From NCBI RefSeq assembly GCF_012273895.1, contig NC_052102.1:992001-1056000 (forward strand): 64,000 nt of DNA, read 5' to 3'. The notes below the pieces were generated by a model. That model searched no databases. It was not told the origin of the DNA and was given only the letters and a program-made list of their open reading frames with translations. The first letter of the stretch is position 1; each line of letters begins with the position of its first letter. This document shows positions 1 through 10,469 of the stretch, in pieces. The translations under genes were made by a program, and so were the position numbers. This DNA comes from Zerene cesonia (Eukaryota > Arthropoda > Insecta > Lepidoptera > Pieridae).

Positions 1-1584
1 AGCAAGTACAGAAGAAACAGTTATTGTAGTTTTCTCTTTCTGTGCCTCTTGAATGATTAAAATCTATCTATCGATCTTTAACTTTGAGTGTTGAACAAAA
101 TTTCTGTTCTTTTAAGCTGAATAAAAAACATGTTTTTAAACACACACACACACATATTTTATTAATAAAAAAAATAAGCCATGTGATTTCTTACTTCGAC
201 AAAATTGATTTCTCCTTTCATACAATCGAAATAGATAATAATATTTCCAAAAAGGTAGAGGCCTTTTCCACATTCCCAAAAATACATTACATCACCGATC
301 ATTTTAGTGGAACAAGCGCGAAGGCTTTGCTTCCTGCGCTAAATATAGCCGGGGGTCAGTGGGGGCAATGGGCGAGGGGAAAAGGGGGCGAGTGTTGTGG
401 TTGATTCACACTTATACACCTGTGCATTGTTGTGTTTTGGGCCATTTTAAAAGAGATTGCAACTATCTGAAAGAAAGAAAGACGTTTATTTAAATGACGT
501 GTCATACAGTAAGTTTACAAATAATGTTTAGGTACAAGTTAAACATAAAGAAAAAATACTCAATTGATCTTTTTAACCTAGATACATGCGTCTGTGCAGT
601 ATAAAAACAAATGATAAAAATCTGCTAATATTATTCTATCTTATTTGCGAATATGGCATTAATTTTGTTATTTTCATGATTACGTAATTTCGTTTTTACA
701 AACAACAAAAACAAAAAGGTTACGAGACTTTTTGTATATTTAATATGAAATTTCAGCTAAATTTGTTGAGAAGTTTTTGCATCAAAGATAGGTGACCTCA
801 GACTCTTCTCTTGCGCTTAATAGTATTGATTTAACATTGGAAAATGCTGCGATTCCTGCCACTAGTTTCGCAGTTTTGTAGATATAATAAATATTTCAGT
901 ACACTTGTAATGCATTTACATAGATAAAATCGTTCTGGTAGTCCACTGAAGACGAATCATCAGCTGACAGTGAAGAAGAAATCCCTCAAACCTTGGATTT
1001 ATTCAGAACAATTCTCTGTATACAATTTGCGCGTGTCTTTGATTGCTTTTCCTGGTTCGTGCTTATGAATTCTGATTAAACGTTACGTCTATAGAATATA
1101 TGTGATCCAAATTACTAAGCCCTTAAGAAAAATTATTAGTAATTAGTCCTTAACACTTTAAACTACCATTACCCATTCAGGTAGGTGTGGCGTACAATAC
1201 ATCCCCTTTAAGGCAATTACGATCATGCGTTGCGTACTACGTTTCGTAATAAATTTAGCTTCCTGTGCGGGTAATTGGGAACGACCAAATAAGGCATTAA
1301 GCCGTGCAAGCCACTCTGGTAATTTAGACGCGGAAGCAAGCGAAGCCACGCTGAGCGAAGCATTGCACCAACACGCAAACGACACGCGTGCTTATGGAGT
1401 TATGTTGTGGGTCCTGTAGGAGATACTATGGAATTTTGGTTTGTACCGATCTTGATGTCTGAAGTTTGTAAGTAAATATCAGCCAATAGTTGGTATATAA
1501 TAGGAATGATGGCTAGTGCGACTAAGCTATCACGCACAAAAAATATCGAGAACATATGAGATCACAGAGTGAGTACAGAAAATA
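1..1584. other. No gene seen; AT-rich intergenic or intronic DNA
   Basis: Only short AT-rich reading frames occur here, with no convincing splice context or recognisable protein. A short CA run lies near 140-155. I see nothing further that I can support. Confidence 0.5.
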
Positions 1585-1787
1585 TCTCTATCACTACATA
1601 GTACAAAACAAAGTCGCTTTCCCTGTCCCTATGTCCCTATGTATGCTTAAATCTTAAAAACTACGCAACGGATTTTGGTGGGGTTATTTTTAATAGATAG
1701 AGTGATTCAAGAGGAAGATTTATATGTATGTTTACATCTATTAAACTATTCCGAATTAACGCGAACGAAGCCGCGGACAAAAGCTAG
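1585..1787 (+). mobile_element. Helitron-like element, family H6
   Basis: The element starts with TC just before CTATCACTACATAG and ends in GACAAAAGCTAG followed by T. That matches the TC start and CTRR (here CTAG) end of a Helitron. A GC-rich terminal stretch (GAACGAAGCCGCGG) precedes the end. Related copies lie at 8862-9066 (+) and 52519-52712 (-), which define the family. There is no coding capacity, so it is non-autonomous. Confidence 0.7.
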
Positions 1788-1884
1788 TATTGTATAATTA
1801 AACGTGGAAGGACCTGGAATTGTAACTTTGTTCCAAGTTTCTTAAGAAATACTTTTAATACGTTCACTACGTTCAGTTGTGCTG

Positions 1885-1937
1885 ATTGATTATCATCAGG
1901 TGAACCACCAGCTCAGTTGCCCGCAATGACATAAAAA
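1885..1937 (+). mobile_element. Truncated 3' end of a poly(A)-tailed retroelement (family R)
   Basis: The piece has the family's 3' signature ATCATCAGGTGAACCACCAG, then GTTGCCCGCAATGACAT and a run of A. The same end is seen at 14111-14424 and 57798-58050. Only about 50 bases remain, as expected for 5' truncation of a target-primed retroelement. Confidence 0.6.
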
Positions 1938-2752
1938 AATCACTAATTTTTTAAGAGCCATATATTACAACTTATAAATGGTCTAGTAGAATTTAATAAA
2001 ACGGTATGTCACGTAGTATGTACATTCTATTTCTCACACGAACCTTAGTCTAGTCGGTCCTCATTGGTTTCCCCGGTGTCTCAGCGGAACCCAAAGCTAC
2101 CCTTACGCGAGTACGCACGCCACAACTCTCATTATTGGCCCGTAAATGTAATTACCCTGCGTGACCCTGCGATCCCTGCAATTACCTCTAATCACAAATG
2201 ATCAAAATTGTGCCTTTTTTCGATTTAATATCAAACGCATTGTTTTATGTATAGAGCTTGTTATTTATTCTTTGTTGTTTGCATTTTACTAATCATGTGG
2301 ATAATGAAATTTTATGCTTTGTTGATAAATAATTTAACATTGTTAGGTTGTTGATTACTGAAATACATGGTATTATAATCCGTCTATTTCTTCAATCAAC
2401 GATGTTCTGGACTATAATTCATAGCCCTAAATTCGCAAGTACCGTTCTGCACCATTTTCACAAATATATTAAATGACTCAGGAACTCAAGGTTAAGACAA
2501 CACCTATTAAGGGAAAATACGCTCAAAACGCATTCTGCTTGAATACATATTTCGTTAAATCTAGTGGCGTATTACAATGTGTCCCAATTCGTTGTAATGC
2601 ATAGAAACTAGACTCGTAGAACAAATAAGGAAAAACTTTACGCAGACACACCGATCAATATTTACGAAACTCTTATAATTCAATATGCTTAGAATCTAGT
2701 TAATCTGTTATTAGTATTTTCTTGTGTTTGATTTTACGCGAGTATTATACAT
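1938..2752. other. No gene seen
   Basis: A moderately GC-rich patch lies near 2040-2190, but it has no long reading frame or splice sites that I trust. The rest is AT-rich and unremarkable. Confidence 0.4.
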
Positions 2753-2920
2753 TTAGAAATTAAAAACTTTTTAACGGATTTTAAACGCGATTTAAAGTCT
2801 TCTTCTTAAAGTCTTCAGTCTCCCCGTGACCACGCTCGCTGTAAAGTGTTCGAAACGTCGGGATAATAATATAATGAATAAATCGCGTTTAAAATCCGTT
2901 AAAAAGTTTTTAATTTCTAA
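2753..2920. mobile_element. MITE-like element with perfect 42-bp inverted repeats
   Basis: Bases 2753-2794 are the exact reverse complement of 2879-2920 (42 of 42). The 84-bp spacer contains CCCCGTGACCACGCTCGC and GTTCGAAACGTCGGG. A related single-arm copy lies at 47830-47938 on the opposite strand. That copy matches one arm plus the core, so this element looks like a partial head-to-head dimer. I see no clear target-site duplication, so its class is undecided. Confidence 0.65.
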
Positions 2921-3040
2921 TCTGTTATTACTGGAAATTATTTAACATTTAAATATAAAAATGAAAACTAGTCCTTCGAACAAAATTTTCTACTATTAAA
3001 ATGAATTACAGGTAATTATATGGTTAAGCTTGTTCCCTTG

Positions 3041-3329
3041 TTAAGGACAGAAATTGCGTCTCTTTGTAATTTGCATGGAATCTAATATAGTGCTCTGAAG
3101 ATTTGTTCTATTTATTACCAGCCGCAGAGTTCCAATATCGGGCCACATACAAAAATCAACACCATTGGCACCATCTGGATGGTTGCCGTTCCACCAACAT
3201 ACGTCTATCTCGCAACTTCCTTCCACGTCCGGTGTCTTGGAACAATCTACATTGGTATTATTGGCCTTAAATATCACAGCGTATGTGTGATTAAAAGGGA
3301 TAGCACCTGCCTCTAACCTGCCCCTTCGA
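3041..3329 (-). CDS. Candidate terminal coding exon, unknown secreted-type protein
   Basis: The minus-strand frame is open from about 3329 to a TAA at 3041-3043. Its composition is unlike the surrounding AT-rich noise. It is Cys- and Trp-bearing, with motifs CEIDVCWWNG and VDFCMWPDIG, and has N-glycosylation-type sites NHT, NNT and NRT. Possible acceptors (pyrimidine-rich DNA ending in TTTTTAG, or GGTTAG) lie just upstream on the minus strand near 3313-3340. A donor-like GTAATA near 3119 would instead make it an internal exon. I do not recognise the family. It could be an exon of a neighbouring gene or a decaying pseudogene. Confidence 0.33.
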
Positions 3330-4025
3330 TTGCTCTACCCTAAAAAGCAATATTTTTATTCATCGCGAAATAAACTTCAAAGAGATAACCAAGTTCCTTG
3401 ACCTACGTGTAAGCATATATACTCACTGAAAACTATATCAAAGCTCAGTACAATCGCGGATAGCGTATCCCCATTTGTGTTTGTGTACTCGACTGTACGA
3501 GTACACTCGAGTGGAGAGCTAGGTGTCGGGATGAGCTATGATTAGTGACGGTCAGGTGGGCTGGGTCGATACCTCCCCAACTAACCCCTGCAATAAACAG
3601 GGGGGTCTCAAGTATTGATTCGCGCGAAACGTGATTTGTACGCACTCATCAACATTCGCTGGACAGTTGGATCTATTTCCACGTTCGTTTACATTGCTAG
3701 CTATCGAACGTGTCATCTAAAATGTTCATAGCATTTTGGTAGTGTATTGCGTGAAGCGCTATCGTTTCAGCGATGATAAAATTTTGATGTACATTGCGCG
3801 CTTTGTTCAACTTTCTTACGTTTCGGATGGAAGTGGAATCGCAATATGCGTGTTGTATTTTGGAATCACCGCATGGTAGAGAAGATAGTGTTTACGAGTA
3901 ACCGCGGTCAATAGGCCTTCGCCGCGCCTTCGCTGTCTTAAACCAATGTGTTTATATCACGACATCCAGATACTTAAGGTCGGTGTACACAGTGTTAAAG
4001 AAACACGAACAAAATCTTTCTATAA
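3330..4025. other. No certain gene; mixed-composition stretch
   Basis: A locally GC-balanced segment at 3440-3660 is open on the minus strand for 66 codons and includes an acceptor-like TTTATTGCAG. The translation shows no recognisable motif. It could be another exon of the gene suggested at 3041-3329 or repeat debris. I do not call it. Confidence 0.25.
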
Positions 4026-4197
4026 TCTATATTAATAATTATACAAAGCTGAAGAGTTTGTTTGTTTGTTTGAACGTGTTAATGTCACTCCTGGATAGAA
4101 CTTCTACATAAAAACTTTCACCATTGGGTACGTCGTTATCCCTAATTGCTAAAGCCTATGTTATAATAATCACGGACGAAACCGGGTCGTACCGCTA
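4026..4197 (+). mobile_element. Helitron-like element, family H3 (diverged)
   Basis: The start TCTATATTAATAATTATAC leads into AAGCTGAAGAGTTTGTTTG, the diagnostic left part of family H3, as at 62538-62701. The end is GGGTCGTACCGCTAG followed by T. The middle is diverged, suggesting an old insertion. Confidence 0.6.
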
Positions 4198-4434
4198 GTT
4201 GTTTAAATACATCGAAACTTATAAGAATGATGAAAAGATTGTAATCATTATTACATCTCTATTTAAACATAAACTGTGTAAATATTTGAATCTTTAAACG
4301 ACCTGGAAGAATTTTTAGAGGGAAATTATAGTGAAACGGTAAAATGCAATTCTAAACTCTATCTTCATTTTAAATAAAGTTTAATTCTAGTTTATCACTT
4401 ATTATTATTACTACTAATCCTACTAAAATCCTAT

Positions 4435-4584
4435 TCTACTAATATTATAAATGCAAAAGTTTGTAAGGATGTGTGTGTGTTTGTTACTCTTTCACGAAAA
4501 ACTACTGAACCTTTTTTCAACTTTTTATCCTGATATTCCCACGGGATACGAACTTACGCGGGTGAAACCGCAGGGCGCAGCTAG
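4435..4584 (+). mobile_element. LEP1-like non-autonomous Helitron (family H1), internally deleted
   Basis: TCTACTAATATTATAAATGC opens the element. A GT microsatellite follows, then the hairpin GCGGGTGAAACCGC and CGCAGCTAG followed by T. The central block with the GTCCAGCTGTC equivalent is missing, so this is a shortened copy. Confidence 0.75.
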
Positions 4585-5137
4585 TCTTCAATAAAAATAA
4601 CTCACCGAAAGCCTGTTACAATAATAAATACAATTCGCATTTATTGAACTTCATTGTTGTTAATAATTGAGACAATCTTAAAAATTCAAACCCAAGAAGC
4701 AAAGCAATTATATTCACTGAAATTGATCAAAAATAGTTTAGTCATATCACCTAATGGGTGTTTATGATGACCTACTGATCTATGCGTATAACCATCCCAT
4801 TTTAGTTAATAAACTAATCTCTATCTTAATCTACACAAATTTAGTTAATAATAAATTAATGTGTACCCCATGCTTTAATCTTGTTTTATTTACTAAGTGG
4901 TTGGGTTTGGTCTTAATTGACGGACGATATTATTGTAATGAACTTTATGTGATTTACTCGTGAATTTCGTCCATTACGTAGTGTGTATAGCGATGAATAA
5001 TATTTATGGCTAGCCAATACTGCATGTACGATATAGTCAAGAAATTAACAATAAATTATTTCATTGGTTTTTATTCCACTGCTTTGATTTATTTACCATG
5101 CCAAATGAAAACCCGGAAAGACGATATATCAAAAGGG
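4585..5137. other. No gene seen
   Basis: This is AT-rich DNA with short frames at 4754-4963 and 5006-5233 that lack splice or start context. Nothing further is recognised. Confidence 0.4.
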
Positions 5138-5378
5138 TATAACTATAAATGCGAAAAAGCTATGTCTGTGTGTCTGTTTTTCACGCGTAAACCAGTGAAC
5201 GAAGTTTCGGACCCGAGAAAGGACAGAGATTGAAAAACATGAGATTTTGAATTGAAAGCTTTTATCCTGAAAATCCCACGGGAACATGAGCTCTTTGGGG
5301 AAACCATAGGACTATTATACTATGCAGGCGAAGCGAATATTACTTACTATGCAGGCGAAGCCGCGTAACGATTGCTAG
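5138..5378 (+). mobile_element. Helitron-like element with duplicated 3' segment
   Basis: The left part resembles a Helitron body (AACTATAAATGCGAAAAAGC, then TTTATCCTGAAAATCCCACG). The right end repeats ACTATGCAGGCGAAG twice (about 5319 and 5347) before ending near ATTGCTAG. The duplicated terminal block looks like a replication slip. Confidence 0.5.
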
Positions 5379-6237
5379 TAGTATAATTATTCATTTTTGA
5401 AAAAAAAAAAAAAAAAATAATATGACACTGAATAAATTTTTCACATCTTCGGTTGTTATATTTGTAATTTTTTCTTCTCTATGTTAATTTTTCTTTGTTT
5501 AATCGTCTTATTTTGTAATTGTCATCTATTTAATGTGTTCTTTTAATAAACTTTTTATCTATCTATCTAATTCTGCTCAGAATTCCATAAAACAGTACAA
5601 TTTTACAGTTAAAGATAAATATTTTTCGTTCATTACAAGAAGACGTATACGTGACCACCGGTTTTTGTAATGCGTGAACTATGTATTCATTAATAATCTA
5701 CTTGATCTAAATAGCTCGAAAAATACAGATAACGAACGTTTTTATTGATGGCGAAATTATTTATGCGGTAGAAAATACTATAAAAGTGGCATAATGAATA
5801 ACGGGCCTTTAGCATTATGGAGTCAATTAGAAAAAAACGTAAAATAGACTTTTTCAATTAATATTATGCGGTGGTATTTGATGAGTCCTCAATTCGAGGA
5901 ACCATAGAGTACCCGAAATATATCAAGAATAATTTAGAACCAGTTGTGATTAAATATAAATGTATATTTTTTTAATGAGCTGGCCGTTATGTTTAGAACT
6001 GTTCCAAATTTGAATTTGTTTTTTTTTTTTGATGGAACTTGACCAAAGATACGTAATATTATTTCGTTTAGTTTTGTTTGGTTATTAATATTTGTAGGTA
6101 TTTTTTTAATTCGAGCTGGATTTGAATGATTATAAATACAAACGAATATTTGTAACGAACAGAGAACAAGCAATCATTCACACATATTTAAACTCATAAT
6201 TATATTGAACTAAAACGGCTTACCTAAGCAAAAGCAA
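5379..6237. other. No gene seen; poly(A) and simple-repeat patches
   Basis: A 17-18 base A run lies at about 5400, and T-rich runs at about 6018. Coding evidence is absent. Confidence 0.4.
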
Positions 6238-6368
6238 GTATATCCATAGTTCACGTGATATTTGGCTGCATGAGTGCAAAGTATCATCAAAATCCATTCA
6301 GTGGTTTTTCGTGAAAGAGTAACAAACATCCATCCGCACAAACTTTCACATTATTTATATTACTAGGA
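6238..6368 (-). mobile_element. Helitron-like fragment
   Basis: The minus strand shares the common Helitron block, seen on plus as ATCAAAATCCATTCAGTGG, then GTGAAAGAGTAACAAACATC and TTATATTACTAGGATGG. The 3' terminal hairpin is diverged or lost. Confidence 0.45.
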
Positions 6369-6764
6369 TGGGATAGTATTTCATTGTAGAATACCATAAT
6401 AACTCTGATATCTTCAACTACCGAACCTCACCTCTGTATGTATAAATTAGTATGATGTGTTGTGAAAGGTAGACTCATAGGCAGACGGGTTATTAGCAGA
6501 ATTTGAAAGGCTTTAAAATTATTTAAATTAGCGATAGAGATACGATATGGTTAATTCTTGTTTTGATTTACAATTCTGCTTTTTTATTTTAATTAAAAAT
6601 TAGATTAATTTGATATATTTTAATACGTTCGGTCTGTCAGGTATATATACTGTTTTATGTGTTTATTTTAATATTATATTGTTATTTATTGGTAGATACA
6701 TATATATCTATTTTAAGTTTACAGTTATTTTTGTATTTATGTACTAAACATATAATGTAATAAA

Positions 6765-6790
6765 TCTTATACCTTTAAACGAGCAATTCT

Positions 6791-6826
<36 letters not shown>

Positions 6827-7000
6827 AGAATTGCTATAGTGTTTTATTCGTGTTTTTTTTTTCCTGACATCTATTGGTGAATAATAATACTATTTTGCTT
6901 CGTAGATAGCTGGACAACTGAAATAACACATAGGCACTTTTTATACCGATATTCCTACGGGATACGGACTTACGCGGTTTCAACCGCGGGTCACAGCTAG
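6765..7000 (+). mobile_element. Helitron-like element, family H5, with palindromic TA repeat
   Basis: The element starts TCTTATACCTTTAAACGAGC and ends CAACCGCGGGTCACAGCTAG followed by T. A longer relative lies inverted at 52925-53243. In this copy a (TA)n run is flanked by GCAATTCTTG and its inverse CAAGAATTGC, and about 100 bases of the family's middle are missing. Confidence 0.7.
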
Positions 7001-7319
7001 TACTATTAAAAATGTTTGATATATAGAATTTGAAGCAGTCTATAGCATATTAAGTCCTTCAAATTAATTATGAATGAATAACATGGACCAATTGAATCTT
7101 TTAATATTTTTTGATTTTATATATATATCTATATATCTAGTTATTATCTATATATATTCCATTAAAACTTACAAAAAGGATAGCTAGAAATTTTTCTATT
7201 ATATATCTTACATAAGCCTGAATTAAATTGCATATATGGGTAATAATAAGCTTTATATGCTTATGAATTCCCCATGACTAGGCATACTAAAAACTTTAAT
7301 TTTTGTCTTAAAATATTAC

Positions 7320-7475
7320 TACCCACTAATGTTATTAACGCGAGTTTAATACTTTTTCACGCAAAAACAACGCATCTGAATGAAATTTGGTACATAGATA
7401 GATAATAGTCTGGATTAGCACATAGGCTACTTTCCACCCGGGTACCACGCGAGTGACGTCGCGAATCACAGCTAG
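7320..7475 (+). mobile_element. Helitron-like element, family H8
   Basis: The block begins CACTAATGTTATTAACGCGA and includes TTTTTCACGCAAAAACAACG and GAATGAAATTTGGTAC. It ends AATCACAGCTAG followed by T. The architecture parallels LEP1 but the middle differs. Confidence 0.6.
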
Positions 7476-8861
7476 TCATCCATAAACCTCATCGCCTATC
7501 ATAAACAAAGGATCGCTAGCATTCCAGCATACAATAGCATGGAATGTCATCGGCTATTAGTTGGAGGTACGGGCGGTGTGATTTTTGCGAAGCGCGGGCG
7601 TGATGTCCACCCACTTCTACAATACACTGTTCACATTAGCGCGCTGGGCATTATGGATGGATGGATTACTCTTTATTTGCACCAATACAAATGGACAAAT
7701 ACAAAAGGACACAAACACACGACACAATTACGTACAAATAGGCGGCCTTATCGCTAAGACAGCGATCTCTTCCAGGCACCCTTAGATCGAGGATTAAAGT
7801 TTACGATTAATAAGAGGTTGATGGTGCAAAAAGATAAATAAATAAATATTGAAATATTTAAAATTTTATATGAATAGTAAAAAACCACATGTATTGTTTT
7901 TAACCTACTACAAAAAGAGGAGGTTATCAATTCGACTACATAATTTTTACTTTTATAACATCGATATGCTTTATAAATTACGTCAGAATTTTCGACGGGG
8001 TCCATCGTTTTTGATGGTTCGTTTGTGTTGGACGCTAGTGCTTCGTATGGTCCTATGTAAATTTGGTTTAGTTCTGACAATTTGAAAGTGGTTCAGTCTT
8101 TTGCTTTAAATAGTTATATTTTATATAAAAGTGAATATCACACATTTTTTTTTATACGCTGAACACAAACACCTCTGTTTGTTTTTATAAGAGATTGATT
8201 CATCAAAACCAGAATATGCTTTAAATAATTGAATGGAATACATTATATAAGATTGATTCATCAAACATAATGTTTTTAAGTAATGAATGTAATATATTAA
8301 ATCTATTCACAAACATTCCAAGGTAGTCAGTACGGAACACGCGTGCCAGCCCTCTGACGGAGGGACGGAAATGAGAAATGGTACAATTAGCCGCTTAGAC
8401 AGTGAAAAACAAGTGCACTCTATCTGCCCACTGCCTTCGCCGCTCATCAATAAGGGGACAGATATTATCTGCTGACGTCACTGGTAATTATACAAAGTCA
8501 CCCGGCTTTGCTTGGGTTGGGGTTAAAATAAGGTCAAATAAACCTTCAATGTAGTATGATCGCCTCCTTGGTACAGAGGTTAACGCGTGAGCCAAGAAGC
8601 GACGGATATAATACGTAATTTATTTGTATCTTCAGAATAAAACTTGTAAATGCATCGCGAGCTTAATATCTAGTGTCGTGAGAAATTGGCTGTATAAAGT
8701 CGCAAAAGAACCTAGAGTATAAGTCACCAGCCTCTCATAAAAGAAAGATACAATAATAAAAGATTCCACAAAACATTTATATTTCATTGCATTAAACCTT
8801 TGATAATATCGTGTGGTCTATTGACCTCTAGGATCCTCGTTGACCCGAGGGGACTCCGACA
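7476..8861. other. No gene seen
   Basis: Short frames on both strands (7539-7785, 7754-8080) overlap each other and lack splice or codon support. A tract near 8570-8600 (TTGGTACAGAGGTTAACGCG) looks like a Pol III A box but has no B box downstream. Nothing is called. Confidence 0.4.
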
Positions 8862-9066
8862 TCACTACATAGTATGAAACAAAGTCGCTTTCTGCCGTCT
8901 ACGTGTCTTAGATCTTTAAAATTGCGCAACAGATTTGATGGGGTTTTTTTAATGGATAGAGTGATTCAAGAGAAGGTTTATATGTGTAATAACTTATAAA
9001 AAATGGGGGAAAAAAGGGGTCTTACTCAGAATTTAATGCGTGCGAAGCTACGCGCAAAGTATATAG
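8862..9066 (+). mobile_element. Helitron-like element, family H6 (diverged)
   Basis: ATCACTACATAGTATGAAAC and AAAGTCGCTTTCTG match the copy at 1585-1787, as does AGAGTGATTCAAGAGAAGG. The 3' end (GCGTGCGAAGCTACGCGC) is degraded and lacks a clean CTAG. Confidence 0.6.
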
Positions 9067-10139
9067 TTCTTGTATTAAAAACTGTATAATTAAACAAATC
9101 GTAATATTAAATTTTTTCTGCCGCTGGTTATAAGTTATGTTACAGAGAGTGGTGTTGCTATTTTTTGTATGTTTGTATTCCCTTTTGAACAATACGATAA
9201 GAAACTTAGTCAGTATGAGTATTTTATTATATTCTGAATATTAATAAATATTTGTATGAATTATTACACAACGACTGTTTTATTTTAATGGCAATTAAAT
9301 TCTCATTAACCAATAGCTGGTTACTTAATTGTTAGCATTATCATGGACATACTTACACAAAAACAATATTTGTATTTCTTTGCGTTTTGTTTCAATGCTT
9401 TATGTTTTATTTTGTTTATAAATGAGAAGCAAGAAAAATGAATATAAAGCCATAGAAATTCTCGGCATTTATTTAAAATTATTCAAAAGTTAATATTTTA
9501 ATGTCTATTAAAAGTTACTTATACTATGTATATAGTACCTAGTGGAGTAACAAGGATTCGTTAAACATTAGTATAACGATTAAAATATTGTAAATCATGC
9601 AATTCGCTTCTTAATTTCATGTGCTTCGTAACATCTGCCTACAGCGCCATCTCTTTTCTATCCATAACTAAGACAGTTTTTGAAGCTTAATGGGTGACAA
9701 ATAAAAATATAACATATTTCTATGTCTTTTTTAAATTGATGACTACTCACAACAACAACAACACAACACAATTTATTCTTATAATTCATTAAATAAATCA
9801 TTTATAATTCAATCAAACGTGATTGCAGGAAGCACTTGGTTCATATGTACAGAAAAAACAATCTACACTTATTTAGGTTAGCTAGGTGTTACTATCTCAC
9901 ACCTAACTAAATCAGGTCATCGGGTCGCTCATTTATCAAGCGTTTCGTTTCAGTTAGCGTCAATAATAACACTGTCGTATTTTTATCAACACTGACTGCC
10001 TTGTGATAAAATTTGCAAACCCCGCCAAAAACACCAGATTCGCCGTTAATGGAACCTAACGAAAAAGGGCAGTCTAATCAATCATTAACTTCGCTTGCAA
10101 TAAATCAATAAAACCTCCATTAATTTCACGAAGAGTTCG
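9067..10139. other. No gene seen upstream of the putative promoter
   Basis: This is AT-rich DNA without a convincing frame. An ACAACAACAACACAAC-type simple repeat lies at about 9751-9768. Nothing else is recognised. Confidence 0.4.
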
Positions 10140-10376
10140 CTAAATAATAGACACCAATGAGGTATCATTAGCGCCGCGAGGGGGCGCCACCGGCGGCCGG
10201 CGGCCGGGCGCCGAGCGCCGCGAATCAATACAAGGGATCGCGATCCTCAACGGAACCCCACGAACGCTACGTGTAGCTACAGCCTCTAGCGTGCACGGAA
10301 ACTGCCGAAGCCACCCGATTGGCCGCACATGACAACTGTCAGATAGACCCAGTGTTTTCAGGCACGGTGGAAATTC
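10140..10376 (+). promoter_or_regulatory. CpG-rich putative promoter
   Basis: Bases 10170-10220 are almost pure G and C (GCGCCACCGGCGGCC and similar) in a window that is otherwise about two-thirds A+T. About 160 bases downstream, TCAGT at 10375-10379 fits the arthropod initiator consensus. A CRE-like GTGACGTGAC follows at about 10419. No TATA box is obvious. It may drive the exon chain at 10377, 14453 and 37787. This is an inference from composition and spacing. Confidence 0.4.
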
Positions 10377-10463
10377 AGTAAAAAAAGTGCATACCGTTTA
10401 TAGTGCAGTGTACCGCAGTGACGTGACTGATTTTTGTTTGTGGCAACATTACGTGTGTTTCGT
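10377..10463 (+). other. Putative non-coding first exon (5' UTR)
   Basis: The stretch runs from the initiator A at 10377 to a consensus splice donor GTAAGT at 10464-10469. It has no ATG-led frame of note. The next strong acceptor for a GC-rich exon on the same strand is at 14451-14452. Linking the two is inference. Strand-specific RNA reads spanning 10463 to 14453 would settle it. Confidence 0.35.
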
Positions 10464-10469
10464 GTAAGT

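Noticed and set aside
8570..8610. tRNA-like start (TTGGTACAGAGGTTAACGCG)
   Set aside because: No B box or cloverleaf follows within tRNA length.
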